The notes: generated by a model not told the origin, from the sequence alone. A stretch of DNA of 64,000 bases from Prinia subflava (GCF_021018805.1 NC_086254.1:1612001-1676000), one strand, 5' to 3'; positions 1 through 13,430 are shown, numbered from the stretch's first letter. A program made the numbers and translations.

Positions 1-2600
1 TGGGCCTTAGAAGGGTAAGTGCAAACCTGACCCTGCACAGTTTAGATTTCTGCTGGGTTTTTATTAAAAAGGGATTTTCTGGCTGCATCTCAGCTTTGGA
101 ATGTAGAAAAGGTGGCAGAGGAAGAAAAAGTCACCTCCTCTAGGGAAAAGTGATGGGGCAGTTCCCTGTGCAAACCTCTGGCTCAGGGAAGGAGACACTT
201 CTAATTTGACAAGGGCTGCTGATATGGGCACCAAGTGAGAGAAAATTGCCTAAAATCAGCCCAAAATGCTTGGGCATATCCTTGGGGGACCCCAGCTCTG
301 CCCTTGCAGCAGGGGCTGTTATCACCTGAGGGATATCTCTCTTCCACCTCTTGGGAAGCACACCTTGGCCATCATCCTGGAGGTCCACGGGCTACTGGTG
401 TTGGCACATCTCCCCTGCACTGACTCACTCCTCAGTTTGAAAAACCATGGCACAAGGAACAGCACAGGCGGAGGAGAGAAGAGGGTCCCTGCAGCCCAGG
501 AAGCAGGACAATCAACAGGAGCCAGAGGATGTGGTTGATTCCCACCCCCCAGAGGAGGAACATCAATCAAGACCAGTCCAGGTAGTGCCAAAACCTGAAG
601 GCTGCCCAGTTTCCTTCAGTGCTTGATCCTCTGGTGGGAGCAGAACCCCATCCAGGACCTCCCAGGTTCCTGCTGTGGAACCAAGGGGCCCATCACACAC
701 AGGTGCTGACCTTACTGAGTGAGGAAAAGCACAGGCACAGTGCTGTGCTGAAAACAAATTATTTCTTCATATAATCATTAGCAGGAATAAAAATGCAAAT
801 GACCTTATAATTTGTATTGTGAGAACTATCAAGTTAATGCTGCAGCTACAGGAGAAAATTCCTCCCTGGTCATCACTGGAGATGACTCAGGCCATAGAAC
901 TGATCTCTTGTAAATTGGCTGCCTAGCTGCACTCAGTATTAAGCTCACCAGGCACTTTGCTGTTTCTAACCCCCTTGTAAGATTGATGCAAGAGCCTCAA
1001 TAACATTTCTGCCGAGGCTCCCAATTCTTCTGTGCATCCTCACCTGGGATTGCAGGAGTCTGCACTCAAAGCTCTGTGCAAGGCCATCACACTCACAACA
1101 AAAAAGGCAACAACAAAATAAGCAGATCGATTCTGCCCTAGTCCAACCTCCACAGATCCAAATCTCTCCAAAAGTCCTTGTCAAAAGTCCTTGGAAAATA
1201 AAATCCTTCTGACACAATTTTCAGTAAGAAACAATTTTGAGTAGCTCGCCAAACACTATTTTTCTTTCATTTAAGATTCTAACAAAACCTAACTTCTTTG
1301 TCTCTCAAGCTTCCTTGATCTCCTTCACTTTTAGCTGTCACATAAAGTCAATTGGCTGCACCTCTCTGCTTGATAAAGACAAGCCAACTGGTCTGATGTA
1401 TCTTTAATGAGGAGGTAGGTAAGACACAGTCCAGCAAGGTGCTGAACACTTTGACCCTAAGCTAGCAAAGCACTTAAATATCTGCTTAACTTTGAACAAA
1501 AAGAAGTCCTTTTGAAGCTAATGGGGCTGCTCTGACATTCAGACTTCAGCACCAATGCATAAATTTGGCTGGATTAGGGACAGAGCCTGTGCAAGGCTCA
1601 GTTACTGAGAGAGCAAAACCAGCCAGAAACACACAGGTAACCTGGTGAAAGCCAGGGCAGCTGAGTCACAGGTAAATTGGGGAGTCTTTCTATCAGTAAT
1701 TAACATGTCAGCCGTGTAATTACACCTGCACATAACACTGTGCTGTTGTTACTGTGTTAGCAGGAGCAGGCAGGGTTATCCCTGTTCTAGTGTAACGTTC
1801 CAGCAATGGGATGGAACACCTGAAGGATCTGCAGGGATGAAGGCTTGGCCTTTGCCTCAAAATCAGTGCTCGACCCTACAAGAAGGAAGAGACAAATACA
1901 AAATAAACAAATCCAAATGAATGGTGGGGAGATCATGAAAAGGAAGCTGAAAGAGTAACAATTATACCAAAGCTGAGCTATTGTTGCTGAGACTCAGGTA
2001 ATCAACTGATCTATATCCAGCCTGGATTATTCCAGGCATTACTGGAGGAGGTGGCTTTGAGAATCTAGTAAAAAACATGAGAGCTGTGATAAAACTTGAA
2101 CCTGCTTTGATAATACAGTGACATTCTACTCTGCACACCCCTGTAAGAAAGGCTGCCAGATCTCATCACCATTAGTTATTAACCTATTTGTTCCTATAAA
2201 ATTTTCTCATTATCTCCTCTTTTTCCAGGAGTTTACTTCTTCTAAAGTGGAACTGATTTAAGGTAGGAAAAAAGCTGCAGAATATCAAAAAGTGAATGGG
2301 AAAATGGGTAAGGAGATAATGTTTAACTCTGGAAAGGAAGAGTTATTTTAGAAGTATTTTTTATCATTTAAAAAGCACTGAGTACTATTTTATGCCTCTT
2401 CCTGCAGAATAAAAGTCATAGTTATGAGTCCAGGTGTACATATTTCAACAGAAAAGTGAGACTGCAACAGATACATAAAAATTTCTTTAAAAAGTAGCTC
2501 AAGTAGATTCTTCATGAGTAAAACACTGGCAACTTGAATTTTAGTATCATTCTCAGCATTTCAGTGAAGCATTTTGTTCATCTGTAAAGTGCTATAGAAA
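1..2600. other. Unique non-coding stretch, no gene seen
   Basis: No open frame here exceeds about 90 codons and none resembles a known protein. I see no dispersed repeat I can name. A single octamer word ATGCAAAT lies at 793-800. A short local duplication (CAAAAGTCCTTG) lies at about 1170-1192. From 2000 to 2600 the sequence is AT-rich without clear structure. Confidence 0.5.
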
Positions 2601-4555
2601 ACAGAGCATAGATCATTCCTACTTAGCCCTGTGTCATCTCAGCTCCAGCAGCTGCCCCAGGGCTGTGCCATCCATCACTGGGGCTGGGACACGGGGCTGG
2701 CCAGCTTAGTGCTTCCAGCTCTGTCAAATTTATAGGATATGCCTCATGCTTGGGGTTATGGCCATTTGTTTTGGGAGTTTTAGCAGATCCGTAACTCGCT
2801 GCTGTGCAAACAACAAAAAATTAGATGTTCACCATGTTCTGTCTATAGGGTATTACATAACATGAGAATTAAGTATTTTTCCTTAGCAGCATGTTGCAAT
2901 ATTATGGTGTGAGCCTCTTTGTATCACCCAGGACATAGACAGGGAAGAAGGTTATAAAAAGCTGCCTGAGCTGGTTTTATTTTAAGAGGCCTTCAGACCA
3001 AAGGCCTGGTCTCCGCCTTGGGCCTGGCAGGGAGGCTCCGAGAAGCCACTGGGGTTCCCTATTAAAATACTGTTAGCACAGACAAGAGTTTTGGTCTTCT
3101 TTTTAGTTCAAACGTCGTCTGGGAGAGACAAAGAAACAAAGTGCTTGGGTCAGTGGAAATTTCTGACAAAGACTTTTCTTCCTGGCACACACAGGGACAA
3201 CCCCACCAACTGTGTGGGGTTTGTCCCCCCCGAATGACAAGGCAAAGGTCCTGATTAAAGGCCCTCGGAGCGGGGACACAAAAGATGGCCCAGGACTTCA
3301 AAGCCAGCACACTGCTGGCCAGCGGGGAGGTCCCTTTTTTCCCCTCTCTCTCCTTTTAACTTCAGCTCCTGCTGGCTGTGGAGGGGCTCCTAATTGCATT
3401 TCACAGGGGCTGAACAAAACGTGGTCTTGTCTTCCACACAGCAGCGACCCCGGAGGACGTGGAGATGATGTGAGGCTTCAGAGCAGGAAGAAAAAGAGAT
3501 TCATCATGTCAGCAAGCCGTGCAGAGGCAGTGCTGAGGCTTCTGCAAGATCATTTGCATGTTGCCACGTTTCTAGAGGCAGAGGTGGGTTTTCACAGGAG
3601 TGGTGTGGCTGGCCCCCTCCTCACGGCTTTGAACGTGGGGCATCTGCAAACACACCAAGACCTGGGCCAGGGTTTGACCTGATCTGCAGCACCAGGGGAA
3701 AGCCAGACACAGCTGAAGGTGCCTGCTGTGAACAGCAGAGCAGAGATCTCCTTTGTGCTGGACAGGAGGAACCTCTGCCCACTGACCCAGGTCTGCAGGT
3801 GGAGGCTCTTTGGCAAACTGGGATCTTGATCAAATGGTACCCAGGCTGATATGAGCAGCCTAATTGAAATTCTTCCAGTGAGTCTACAGCTATGGAAGAG
3901 GAGGTTTGGGTGAAGCCAGACAGATTTGTTGGAAGTACAGGAAAGTGGCTGCAGGGGATGTGGGATGAGAAGAAAGCCTCAGGCCAGGTGTTCCACAGGC
4001 AGTGCCAGGCCAGTCAGAGATGGGGCATGATGTAAATCAAGCACACAAGTACACTGGGACCCAGCACTTGGCCTCTTACCTTCCAAAACAACCAGAAGAC
4101 CAAAAAAGGTCTGGACTAGTGTGGATGAACAAAACACCATCTCATCCCAAAACCACACAAGTCAACAAAGTGCTATCCCTTTAATGTCTGATAGTCCTTC
4201 TTTTCCGCTTCTGTAATGAGATTGGCTTCCTCATTCTTTTCCTTTCGCATTCAAATTTCAATCTGCAGTGAATTTTCCACATTACAGGATGAACCATATA
4301 TCTACTTTCCCACATTGCACAGCACTAGACCCAACACAATACATCCAAATCCCAGGAAGTAGAGTTTATCCCGTGTTCCCTGTGCTGATGCCAGTGGAAG
4401 CCGGCGCTGCCGAGCCCGAGCTTTCTCCGTGGATGCTCAGGAAGAGAATTAGGCCTGGAATGAGGTTAGTTAGTCACTGCTGATTCATCACGCATTTGAG
4501 ATTTGGATTAACAAACCGTTCATCCCCCAGTCCTTGTGTGCAGGCCCCTGTTTCC
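2601..4555. other. Unique non-coding stretch of mixed composition
   Basis: No recognisable gene. A 156-codon plus-strand open frame at 3212-3682 has low-complexity, GC-driven content and no family resemblance, so I do not call it a gene. A short hairpin lies at 3194-3227. An octamer-like ATTTGCAT occurs near 3552. Confidence 0.45.
3194..3227. repeat. Short inverted repeat (hairpin)
   Basis: GGGACAACCCCAC is followed after a few bases by GTGGGGTTTGTCCC. The stem is 13 bp with one bulged T. It is not followed by a T run and lies in animal DNA, so it is not a bacterial-type terminator. No function is implied. Confidence 0.5.
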
Positions 4556-4559
4556 AATA

Positions 4560-4860
4560 GGAGTAGGGGTTTTTTATTTATTTACTAACTGACAATAGTG
4601 GAGAGCCTCATATTCACATCTGAATTATAATAAATGCATTATAAATGAGTAAGTAGGAAACAGTAAGGAAATGATGTTTTACTTTTAAATGCTAATTATG
4701 GAGCCCTGGTGCAGTTAATGTGTAGGGTGTTCTGTCAATTTTTAATGTTTATGCCAAGTGTAGTCTTCAATTTAACATGAGCTTTTAATCCTTTGAGTAC
4801 TAAATTGCCTTTTAATGCTTGCAGCACAACATTGTGTTTGCACAAAGTCAGGACTGAAAA
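4560..4860. other. AT-rich, TAAT-dense segment (possible conserved element)
   Basis: This segment is rich in TAAT/ATTA words (GAATTATAATAAATGCATTATAA-like text, TGCTAATTATGG, AGTTAATGTG). It contains no dispersed repeat I recognise and sits between more GC-rich flanks. Such homeodomain-type word clusters are typical of vertebrate developmental enhancers but are also common by chance in AT-rich DNA. Conservation cannot be judged from one sequence. Confidence 0.25.
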
Positions 4861-5995
4861 ATGAATTTACTACAAGATATGTGCATGTATGAAGGGGGGA
4901 GGAAGTACAAAGGACAAGATTTTTTTTTTAATGATGTTGTTGGAACTGTACAAGAGGAAGGAACTCCTTTCAGGATGTACCTGGCAATTCTTTGCAGTGG
5001 CAGAGGCTGTTGTTGATTTAGTATCTCTGTTGAAGCATTTTCAGAGAGCTCTTTCAGGCTCCAACAATTTATCCAACAGCTACACCAAAAATTTATGGTT
5101 TGCACCATAAAGCAAACTTGGAGGAAAACATGATGGAAGGAATTACCATAGAGAGGAATCTGCATAGTCAGTAGGACAAAAGTCCCTCTGGAAAAAGGGA
5201 GTTTTTCAGGTGGCAGGATTCTAAAGAGTAAGGTTGTTCTGGAAAAGATAAATTATACGGTAGTTTTCTGGGTTGCCTGGTTTGGTTTTGCCTGTTCAGC
5301 CAGTGTGCAGTAACAGCCCCCAGGTAGTTCCTAGCTCTCAGGGTGCTCCAGTCAGTAGCACGGCTATGGCACAACCCCCTGGGCTGAAGATGCTCATCCC
5401 AGCCCAACACAGCTTCTCCTTCCCACCCAGAAACCTCAGCACAGCCAGGCTCGGGGAAATGCCTCAGGAGCCACTCTGGGGAGGGTCCATCCCCACAGCC
5501 AGCAGGGCAGCCACAGCCCCTGCACACGCCAGGGTTTCCCTGCCAGGGGATGTGTCCTTACCTGCTCCCAGAGCAGGGGTTTGGCCAGCTGGACACAGCC
5601 CAGCCCCACCCGGGCCAGCGCTGCCTCGCTGCCCTCCGTGCACGAAGGGGTTAGAGCGGCTGCTGGGGCTAAGCCCTGTTTGTCTCTTTGGTGAACTGAC
5701 TTTTTAAAATGACACTGTTCGCATGCTTAAAGCTCCAAATTTGACTTTCCTTGACAGCAGCCATCTCAGGAATCCCAATGAGGTTTATTTTTGGCAGTGG
5801 AGCCTTCACAGAATAGGCTTTGCTGTGTGTACAGCTCCCAGTGCAGCTCTGCAGAGGAGGGGAACTGGGGACCGAGGGTTTGGTACATCCCAGTGATGCA
5901 CCCTCAGCTGTGCTACCAGCTTAGACCCACAGGGCTCAAGCTAATTAATTAAAAACTCCCTTTGCTTTTTCTCTTCCCCTGCATTTCCACCATCC
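4861..5995. other. Non-coding stretch with a GC-rich middle
   Basis: The interval 5300-5690 is GC-rich and keeps several frames open (144 codons plus, 119 codons minus), but neither translation resembles a known protein. A donor-like word on the minus strand (complement of CCTTACCTGC near 5555) is isolated, with no matching acceptor or conserved exon that I can see. Confidence 0.4.
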
Positions 5996-5999
5996 CTAA

Positions 6000-6306
6000 G
6001 ACTTTGGAATGTTGGAAGGCACCTTAAAGCCCATCCCATCCCACCCCTGCCATGGCAGGGACACCTTCCACTGTCCCAGGCTGCTCCAAGCCCTGTCCAG
6101 CCTGGCCTTGGACACTGCCAGGGATCCAGGGGCAGCCACAGCTGCTCTGGGCACCCTGTGCCAGGGCCTGCCCACCCACACATGGAACAATTTATCTTCC
6201 TAATATCCAATTCAAACCTCTCCTTCTTCAGTTTGAAGCCATTCCACTTTGTCCTATCACTGCAAAAAGTCCCTCTCCAGATTTCCTGTAGGCTGCAGGT
6301 ATTTGA
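6000..6306 (-). mobile_element. CR1 LINE fragment, 3' part, antisense to + strand
   Basis: On the plus strand it reads as the complement of a CR1 3' end: GTTGGAAGGCACCTTAAAGC, then the conserved run through CAGGGACACCTTCCACTGTC, the GGGCAGCCACAGCTGCTCTG segment and CTTCCTAATATCCAATTC. It ends around CCCTCTCCAG...CTGTAGG. CR1 elements are non-LTR retrotransposons of birds that are mostly 5'-truncated on insertion. This copy keeps only the end of the reverse-transcriptase ORF and the 3' untranslated region. The 3' octamer tail is eroded. It is not capable of coding. Confidence 0.92.
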
Positions 6307-8088
6307 AAATATTTTTCCTTCTCCTTCATTCTAGCTTCCCACATGTGCTAACACAGAGTTTATGCTGCCCACTCCAGTGATTTGATGTTTTGGGAAGAAG
6401 CATCTCTCTGCTTAGCCCATCAGAGGGAACAGCAGTCAGGAAGAACCAGAAATACAAACAGGGTCAATTGTTTTATCATTAAATAATACATCTTTAAAAC
6501 ATGACTGAAAAGGGAAACTTAGCAAATGAAAGGTAGAGCTTGAGTTAATGAATTACCACAGACAGGTAATATTTAAACATTACTTTTGAAAAAACTGCAG
6601 TTGAAATTAATGTACAGGCCTTGTGCTAGGAACTCACACACTGAATTTAAGCACAGAAAGCTTTGCACATAAACCAGGCAAAACCAGGCACCTGCCCTGC
6701 CCAGCCCAGGAAGGATTGCTCAGGATATGCCCCTGGGGAAATCATACCCATCTGCAGAAGCACCAGAGGTTGGAAAACACATGATCAGGAACTCCCCTGT
6801 ATCTGAATCTGGCCCATTGCCTCACTCATGGCATCCAGGTACATCCTGGTTTGACACTGCAGGGGACCAGGAATCCAGGGAGTGCTGGCCTCTATTTTTT
6901 TCTTGTCATTGCATCACTTCTTCTCAAAGCTTCCTGCTCCAAGGCAGGCTAATAAGCCCAGGTTTATCTCATCTCACTGAGACCTTGGAACCCTGGCCCC
7001 AGTCTAACACTGAGGTTTTGTATCCTGCATAGAATGACAGGCACCAAAACACCACCATACTTTAAAGATTGATAAAGGATAATCCATACTTTAAAGAACC
7101 AAATATATGTCCTTATTTGCTCAATGGCTTTGATCTGGTGATTTAATTTAGGCAGATAAAACTGAATTAGATGCCCATTTAAAAAGCCTGGTCTTCAAAT
7201 ACAGGACTGACATTTTGAGAAGTGAGGGACAAATCAGAACCCACAGACAGGGAGGGCACATCCCACCCTGCAGCACCCCCACACCTCTGGAGCATCACCA
7301 CGGGCATGGCTCCAGAAGGACACGGCTGCACAGCACTGCTCCAGGCGTATATTCCATACATGTAAACATTCCCATACGAGGCTTAGATCTCCAGTAGGGG
7401 GTTGGAAAAATAAACCCATCCTTTTGGGTGAGATGGATGCAAGAAGAGGGCTGGACAGGACACTCTGGAGCACGCTGGGGGTGGCAGTGGGGACAGGGAC
7501 ACACAGATGCCTTGGCTGGGGTCAAACCTCAGCCCTGGCACACAATTCTCAGGTGTCTGAAGGCAGGAACCCCACTGCCACAAACCACCTATCAATTGTT
7601 ATTTTTTAAAATAAGACAGGAACAAAGTATTTTGTATTTGAACCATATTTTGCTTTGCCTTACACTTTCAAGCTTCTTCCTTATACTATTTTTTCTCCCC
7701 TCACTCAGGTTTTTTAATCCTCCCATTCAGAGCTGAATTCTTTTCTTTTTCTTTCCATGCCATCGAGGTGAACAGTGTCTATTTTAGATCTTGTTCATTA
7801 ATGTATCGAGGCATCTTACTTTGTATTACTTCCATATCTTGATGTTATCTAAAGCTTTTTATATAGTAAGAGAGAAATTACAAGGTTTATAATTTCCCTC
7901 ATACATGTAACAAAAATGATAAAGCATGAAATTGCAGAGCTGTGACTGATTTTCTATAAAAGTTCAACAATTTCCAGCAGGCTACAGCTGAGATGGGGTT
8001 GGATTTGCTCTGTGCCTTTAGGTCTTGTTGATATTCATCTGTGTGTGCATGTGCATGTCATTATAAACTTGTATATGTGTCAAACAGG
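6307..8088. other. Unique AT-rich stretch, no gene seen
   Basis: No coding frame of note. The parts at 6460-6660 and 7600-7980 are AT-rich, and 7230-7560 is more GC-rich. No named repeat is recognised. Confidence 0.5.
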
Positions 8089-8540
8089 TGTCAGAGGAGG
8101 CCATGGAGATGCTCCAAGGGCTGGAGCCCCTCTGCTCTGGAGCCAGGCTGGCAGAGCTGGGGGCGCTTACCTGGAGAGGAGAAGCTCCAGGGAGAGCTCA
8201 GAGCCCCTGCAGGGCCTGAGGGGGCTCCAGGAGAGCTGGAGAGGGACTGGGGACAAGGGATGGAGGGACAGGACATAGGGAATGGCTTCCACTGCCAGAG
8301 GACAGGGATGGATGGGATCCTGGGCAGGAATTGTTCCCTGGCAGGGTGGGCAGGCCCTGGCACAGGGTGCCCAGAGCATCTGTGGCTGCCCCTGGATCCC
8401 TGGCAGTGCCCAAGGCCAGGTTGAATGGGACTTGGAGCAGCCTGGGACAGTGGAAGGTGTCCCTGCCCATGGCGGGGGTGGGATGGGATGAGCTTTACAG
8501 ATCCTTCCAACCCAAACCATCCTGTGACTCTGATTCTATA
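8089..8540 (+). mobile_element. CR1 LINE fragment with 3' tail
   Basis: Plus-strand CR1. It begins in the C-terminal part of the reverse-transcriptase ORF (GAGGCCATGGAGATGCTCCA, GGGCTGGAGCCCCTCTGCTC) and continues through the GGGTGGGCAGGCCCTGGCAC and GTGCCCAAGGCCAGGTTGAA segments. It ends with the hallmark GATCCTTCCAACCCAAACCA followed by a degenerate octamer tail (GACTCTGATTCTATA). The 450-bp length and missing upstream ORF show the usual 5' truncation. The reading frame is broken by indels. The 182-codon minus-strand open frame over this interval is a shadow of it. Confidence 0.95.
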
Positions 8541-11500
8541 AATAAACCACACTTGGGTGAAAACCAACATTAAACCACCAGATAAAACTCTTCTGAGAGG
8601 ATGCAGCATGTCTGCAGCAGATTTGGAATTACACTGCAATTCTGTAAAACACCAGACAGCCCTTTTATAGGTCTTTTAAGCAGATGAAAGAAGGGATTCA
8701 GTTTACCCACATCTGCAAAATCCCGCTTGGAGGAATAAACACTCAGCAAGAAACTTCTCATTCTTTGTGCACCTGCCTGGGGCAAAAGCACCACAATACT
8801 GCCTTTACTCCCGGGCTTTTGGACACATCTTGCTTTTGACCAGGCTACAGATACAGAAGCTCTAACCAGCCCCAAGCTGGTTGGACCTCCCTGTGCTCTT
8901 GGAGTCATGGAAATGAAGAAAACTCAGCACATCCAAGGATCTGATGAGATCAGGCCAAAGTCTCTCAAAGAACAATAACTCAGGTATTGGACAGACCAGG
9001 CACAATTTAACTGGCCACATTGTGCAGTGACAAGGGTGACTTGGTCTAGAGACAGGGTTTAAACAAGCTGCTCCTGTCCAAGAGCTTCTCCATGCCACAT
9101 CAGCTCCTGTCACACACACACATCCCGCTGTGCCCCCACCCCTGCACACTGCAAAGCTGTGGCCACGGACCAGCAAGGACACCCATGGAAGTGTTGGGAA
9201 TTTGGCTTCACAAAGTGCCAGGGGAGGTCCAGGACTCCTGGACAAGCTGGCTGCTGTGTCACATCCTAGCACACCCTTCAGGTATTCCCTTCCCTTCACC
9301 GTGGCCAAGGGGGACTGAAAGAACCCCAGAGAGGCTGGAGAAGCCATGGAAGCCCTGCCTGGCAATGGCACAAACCACTTTAGCTCTACTAGGTCACAAA
9401 TCCATCCTTATTTAAATATATGCATGTGCAAATATTTTCAGAAAGTTTCAAGCACATACTCCAGCATGGCAGCATCTTCCAAAAGCTGTGGATTCACAAA
9501 ACCATTTCTACTTGTCTAGTTTTGAACAGAGTATAAATATTGCATGCACAAACTACAGCAGCACTCCAAGGGCACTCCAGCACATGGGGCTGTGCGTGGC
9601 CATGCCGTGGGGCCTGCTGGCAGGGCTGGAGACTTGTCATTCCTCAGCTTGTCTTAGTGACTAACAGGGGAACTCGAATCATGTAATGACAGGTTTTGCT
9701 TTCCTTAATTTCAGAGCAAATGTGAAAATCAGGTGAGCTCAGGAAAGCTACATGGCATATGAGCTTGGAAAGGAGGCGGAAACCCAAACTCCCCTCATGC
9801 CAGCCTTGCATATAAACTGGAAGTCTCTAAGTTTCCTTAAAAATGAAATGTATAATTGAGAAATTCCAGTGTTTCTTTTTTATGTTATTGCATTGCCTAA
9901 GAGCCTTCGCTATGAACTTGGATCCTGGGTGTCTAAAACACACATCTCTGTCTCAGAGCTGTACATTAAACACTGAGACATTCATTGCCCAGCTGAATCC
10001 AGGCTAAGGCACTGCATTTACTTCCTAAAAGCATTCAGAAAAGAAATGAAAGAGCAAACAAAATAAACCCCAATGTTATTCAGGAATTAAATATACACAG
10101 TCTTTACTACTTGGAGTTTTCCTCCTTTGCAATTCATAAAAAGCCAGAAGTTTCCTCACTCCTAGTGATGAGTGAGGGCTGGATCCCTGCCTCGGTGACC
10201 CCACAGAGACTGCCCTGTCTGTGCTGTCTGGGAGCCAGCACCTCTGCCTGCCCAGCTGCCCCACCTCCTCTTCAGGTCTCTCCTATGATAATCTCTCCCT
10301 GCTCAGCTCCAGATAATACAATGCATTCCCTCTTCTCCTTTCTGAGCTTATTTGCAGACATAAGAAGCTTTAAATGTGTATTACACTCCAGGAAAAACCC
10401 CCGTGGCCCAACAAGTAGTGGGCTGGAAAACCAGTTTAGATTCACAGAGAAGCTGGTATTAAAATCCTTGAGGACTTAGCATTCCCCTGTCATGCATTTA
10501 AAGCCCTGTGAATAATAAAGGAGCCCTGGTAATTTTGCTAAAAAATGAAATTCCATCATTTCTGCAGAATAAACAAAAACAAACCAATGCATTAGCTATG
10601 CAATACTTCCCAGCACCACAGTTTGAATGCATCATTAAAGACAGATTTTACCCATGAAAAGTGTTTTTAAAAAGTAATAAATACACAAAACTTTACATAT
10701 ACTTTTCATTTCATTCCTACATCCTCTCTGTGGGAGGTGGACTCAGATTAAGTTGGTGCAGCCAATTCCTCCAGCTGCAGGGAGCTGGAGCCCTATTTCT
10801 TACAGCTCACATATTGTATATTGTGCTCTAAACTAGATCCTACCTGCAACTGTGAAATCTGGGAGTTTAAATCTATGATATCCACTGGTATTAGAAATGA
10901 AAATAAGTAAAGACAGCTAGAATGCAATCTCACTGTCATCAACATCAAGTTCATGGTCCCTTTTCCAGGTCCTTAGTACTCGGCAAGGACAATTCTCTGA
11001 TTTTTCTCTCGTGAAAGAGCTGATTTTCTACAGGATTCAGCTGGAATCCTCTTTGCTCAAATCTAAGATGGCTTTATTAGTGACATGAGAAGCTGTTTTT
11101 GAAGAAGGAGCACACCACTAAAAAAGTGAATGTGCAAATTACTGTGGAGAACATCTTTGCTGGCCCAGTCTTGACAAAGCAGTGTTGCCTTGTCCCTCTT
11201 GCAGTTAAAGAATTATCACCACAGATTTGAGGAAGGACCAAACTGCAGCTTGGTGTCCCAGCTTCTGGCATGGTGATGCTCTAAGGAAGGCAAAAAACCC
11301 TCACACCCAAATGTAGCCTTAAGGAGGGGAAAAAGAAAGATCCCTGTGCATACCAGAACCCTCAAGGATATTAAACCAGCAAACAATAGCTACAGTCAAG
11401 ATATGGCCAAGCCACCTTCCAGCCTCCTCCAGGGACAGGACCAGAGTTCCTAAGGCTGCTTAGCACTTTTGGTTAGATCTCAAAAATCCTATAAAATAAA

Positions 11501-11730
11501 GGGATAGAGTCTTTTCTATGGCATAAAGCTTTACATTATAAATGATTCCGCCTAAATGCTGGCATCGCTCTGGTGGAAATGAGAGGCACAACAAGCACAA
11601 TGTTCTACTGGGCACTGCCTCCAAAAAACACTGCTCCAGTAATTCCCAGAATACATGGCAGACATTGTCCAGGTCACTGCAACAGTGTCAGCCTTGAAAA
11701 GACACGGAGTGACAGAGGGCAGCTGTGAAA
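8541..11730. other. Unique non-coding stretch, no gene seen
   Basis: I see no dispersed repeat, RNA gene or credible exon. The 169-codon minus-strand frame at 8862-9371 has no family resemblance. The parts at 9820-10090, 10490-10720 and 10800-10920 are AT-rich. The remainder is of average composition. Confidence 0.45.
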
Positions 11731-12190
11731 TATCTGCCCACGTTGCACGGCCACTGAGTGCCCCACGAGGGCTCGGCCCCGGCGGGGGCTGTCAGCGACG
11801 CCCCGCAGCCGAGTGCCCGAATTCTCAGAACACACAGTTCCAGCAAAGGATACTGCAAGGTTACCAATAAAAGACAGGTCCTAAGGGTAATATTCAGGAG
11901 CAGCTCCTCGGCTGGTGGCTGCTTCCCGCTGCGGAATGTCACTCACACGGAAAGTCACGATGCCGTGATAGGCTTCACAATCCCCACCAGCTCTTCGGCT
12001 GCTTGGCTAATCAGACATTATTACCTCCTTTGTGTTTTCTTTCCCAGCCCTCTCTCTTTCTCTGGCAAGGTTGCTGTAAAAGGACTCAGTAATGATTCCT
12101 ATCTAAATATTTCACTTGCAATACAAAGGTCTGTATTTTGCATACTGTGGAACTTCTGTTGCTTTGTCTTTTGACAAAAAAATCTCCCCA
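11731..12190. other. Locally CpG-bearing segment followed by AT-rich DNA
   Basis: Near 11755-11825 CpG dinucleotides are locally frequent (CCCCGGCGGGGGCTGTCAGC, GACGCCCCGCAGCCGAGTGC), unlike the flanks. It is followed by a pyrimidine-rich, homeobox-word-bearing stretch (GGCTAATCAGACATTATTAC at about 12005). It may be a small conserved non-coding element. No coding potential is recognised. Confidence 0.25.
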
Positions 12191-12954
12191 GGCTTCTGGG
12201 AATAAATACTGATAATTGTACCCAGCCTCAACGGAGCATATTGTACATTAAACCACACAACATTGGATCAAAGGCAGTGATCATTGTGGATGGAACTTCA
12301 GCACCCTCAAAGCCTGAAGGTTTGGGAATCTCCCTTTCAGGCTTAAGGCTACTCCAGGTCCTTCTGTGCCACACAGACACCCCTGGCAGGACACCTGGAA
12401 CCAGAGGTCAGTGCTGTGACTCCCAATTCTGCAGGGTCACCTCTTCATTGGGGATCCCCTCTCACTGCACACAGAGTGAAAGGAACATTTCACTTCATTT
12501 TATAAACCTTTGGCCTTCTATACACATTATCCAGCACATTGCCGTTAAATTTCTTGGGGGAAGAAGCAGATCAGTGCTAAAAGCTGTAAAAAATCTCAAC
12601 TTTTCATCTAACTCTTGTTTTTCTTGTGTGCAGAGCACCAAGATTTCAACTTTGCCTAACTTAAAGGAGATTAAACTTTGGAATTCCAAAATTGGGCAAA
12701 TGTCATGATTCATCTTTTCTCCCCATTCCATAAGAACACAGATGTGGTGTCTCTAAGTCTTCTGAAAAGGACAGATCCCAGGGCTTTGACCCTCCTCTCC
12801 CAGATCCAAAGAGCACTTTCACCACCCAAGAACCTCCCCTTGATGAGCAGATGTTCAGCTCTGCAGAACAGTGCAAACAGTCCCTGGAGCAGGGGCCTGA
12901 GTAACTCCTGCAGCTCCCTGGGCTGTGTGTGGGGACACAGGCCATCAGCAGCAG

Positions 12955-13430
12955 TCCTGCTCCTTCCACACATCCCAGCTCCTTCCACACATCCCAGCTC
13001 CTGCCACACATCCCAGTTCCTTCCACACATCCCAGTTCCTTCCACACATCCCAGGTCCTTCCACATACCCCAGCTCCTTCCACACAGCCCTGTCCTTCCA
13101 CACAGCCCTGTCCTTCCACACATCCCAGCTCCTTCCACACATCCCAGCTCCTTTCACACATCCCTGCTCCTTCCACACATCCCAGCTCCTTCCACACATC
13201 CCTGCTCCTTCCACACATCCCAGGTCCTTCCACATACCCCAGGTCCTTCCACACATCCCTGTCCTTCCACACATCCCTGTCCTTCCACACATCCCTGCTC
13301 CTTCCACACATCCCTGTCCTTCCACACAGCCTGTCCTTCCACACACTCCAGCTCATTCCACACATCCCTGCTCCTTCCATACATCCCAGGTCATTCCACA
13401 CATCCCTGCTCCTTCCCCACAGCCCTGCTT
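12955..13430. repeat. 19-bp minisatellite, about 25 copies
   Basis: Tandem array of a 19-bp unit close to CTCCTTCCACACATCCCAG. I count 25 copies by eye. Variants include CACAGCCCTG, CACATACCCCAG and CACATCCCTG, and a few units are 17-18 bp. The unit is pyrimidine-rich on the plus strand and contains no stop triplet in any phase. Because 19 leaves remainder 1 on division by 3, each frame cycles through all three translations and stays open. This explains the overlapping long open frames here on both strands (up to 267 codons plus, 232 minus). These are not genes. On the minus strand every unit carries GGAA. Confidence 0.95.

Noticed and set aside
5273..5707. 144-codon plus-strand open frame
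   Set aside because: Composition-driven, with no family resemblance and an equally open opposite strand.
8091..8639. 182-codon minus-strand open frame
   Set aside because: It is antisense to a plus-strand CR1 fragment.
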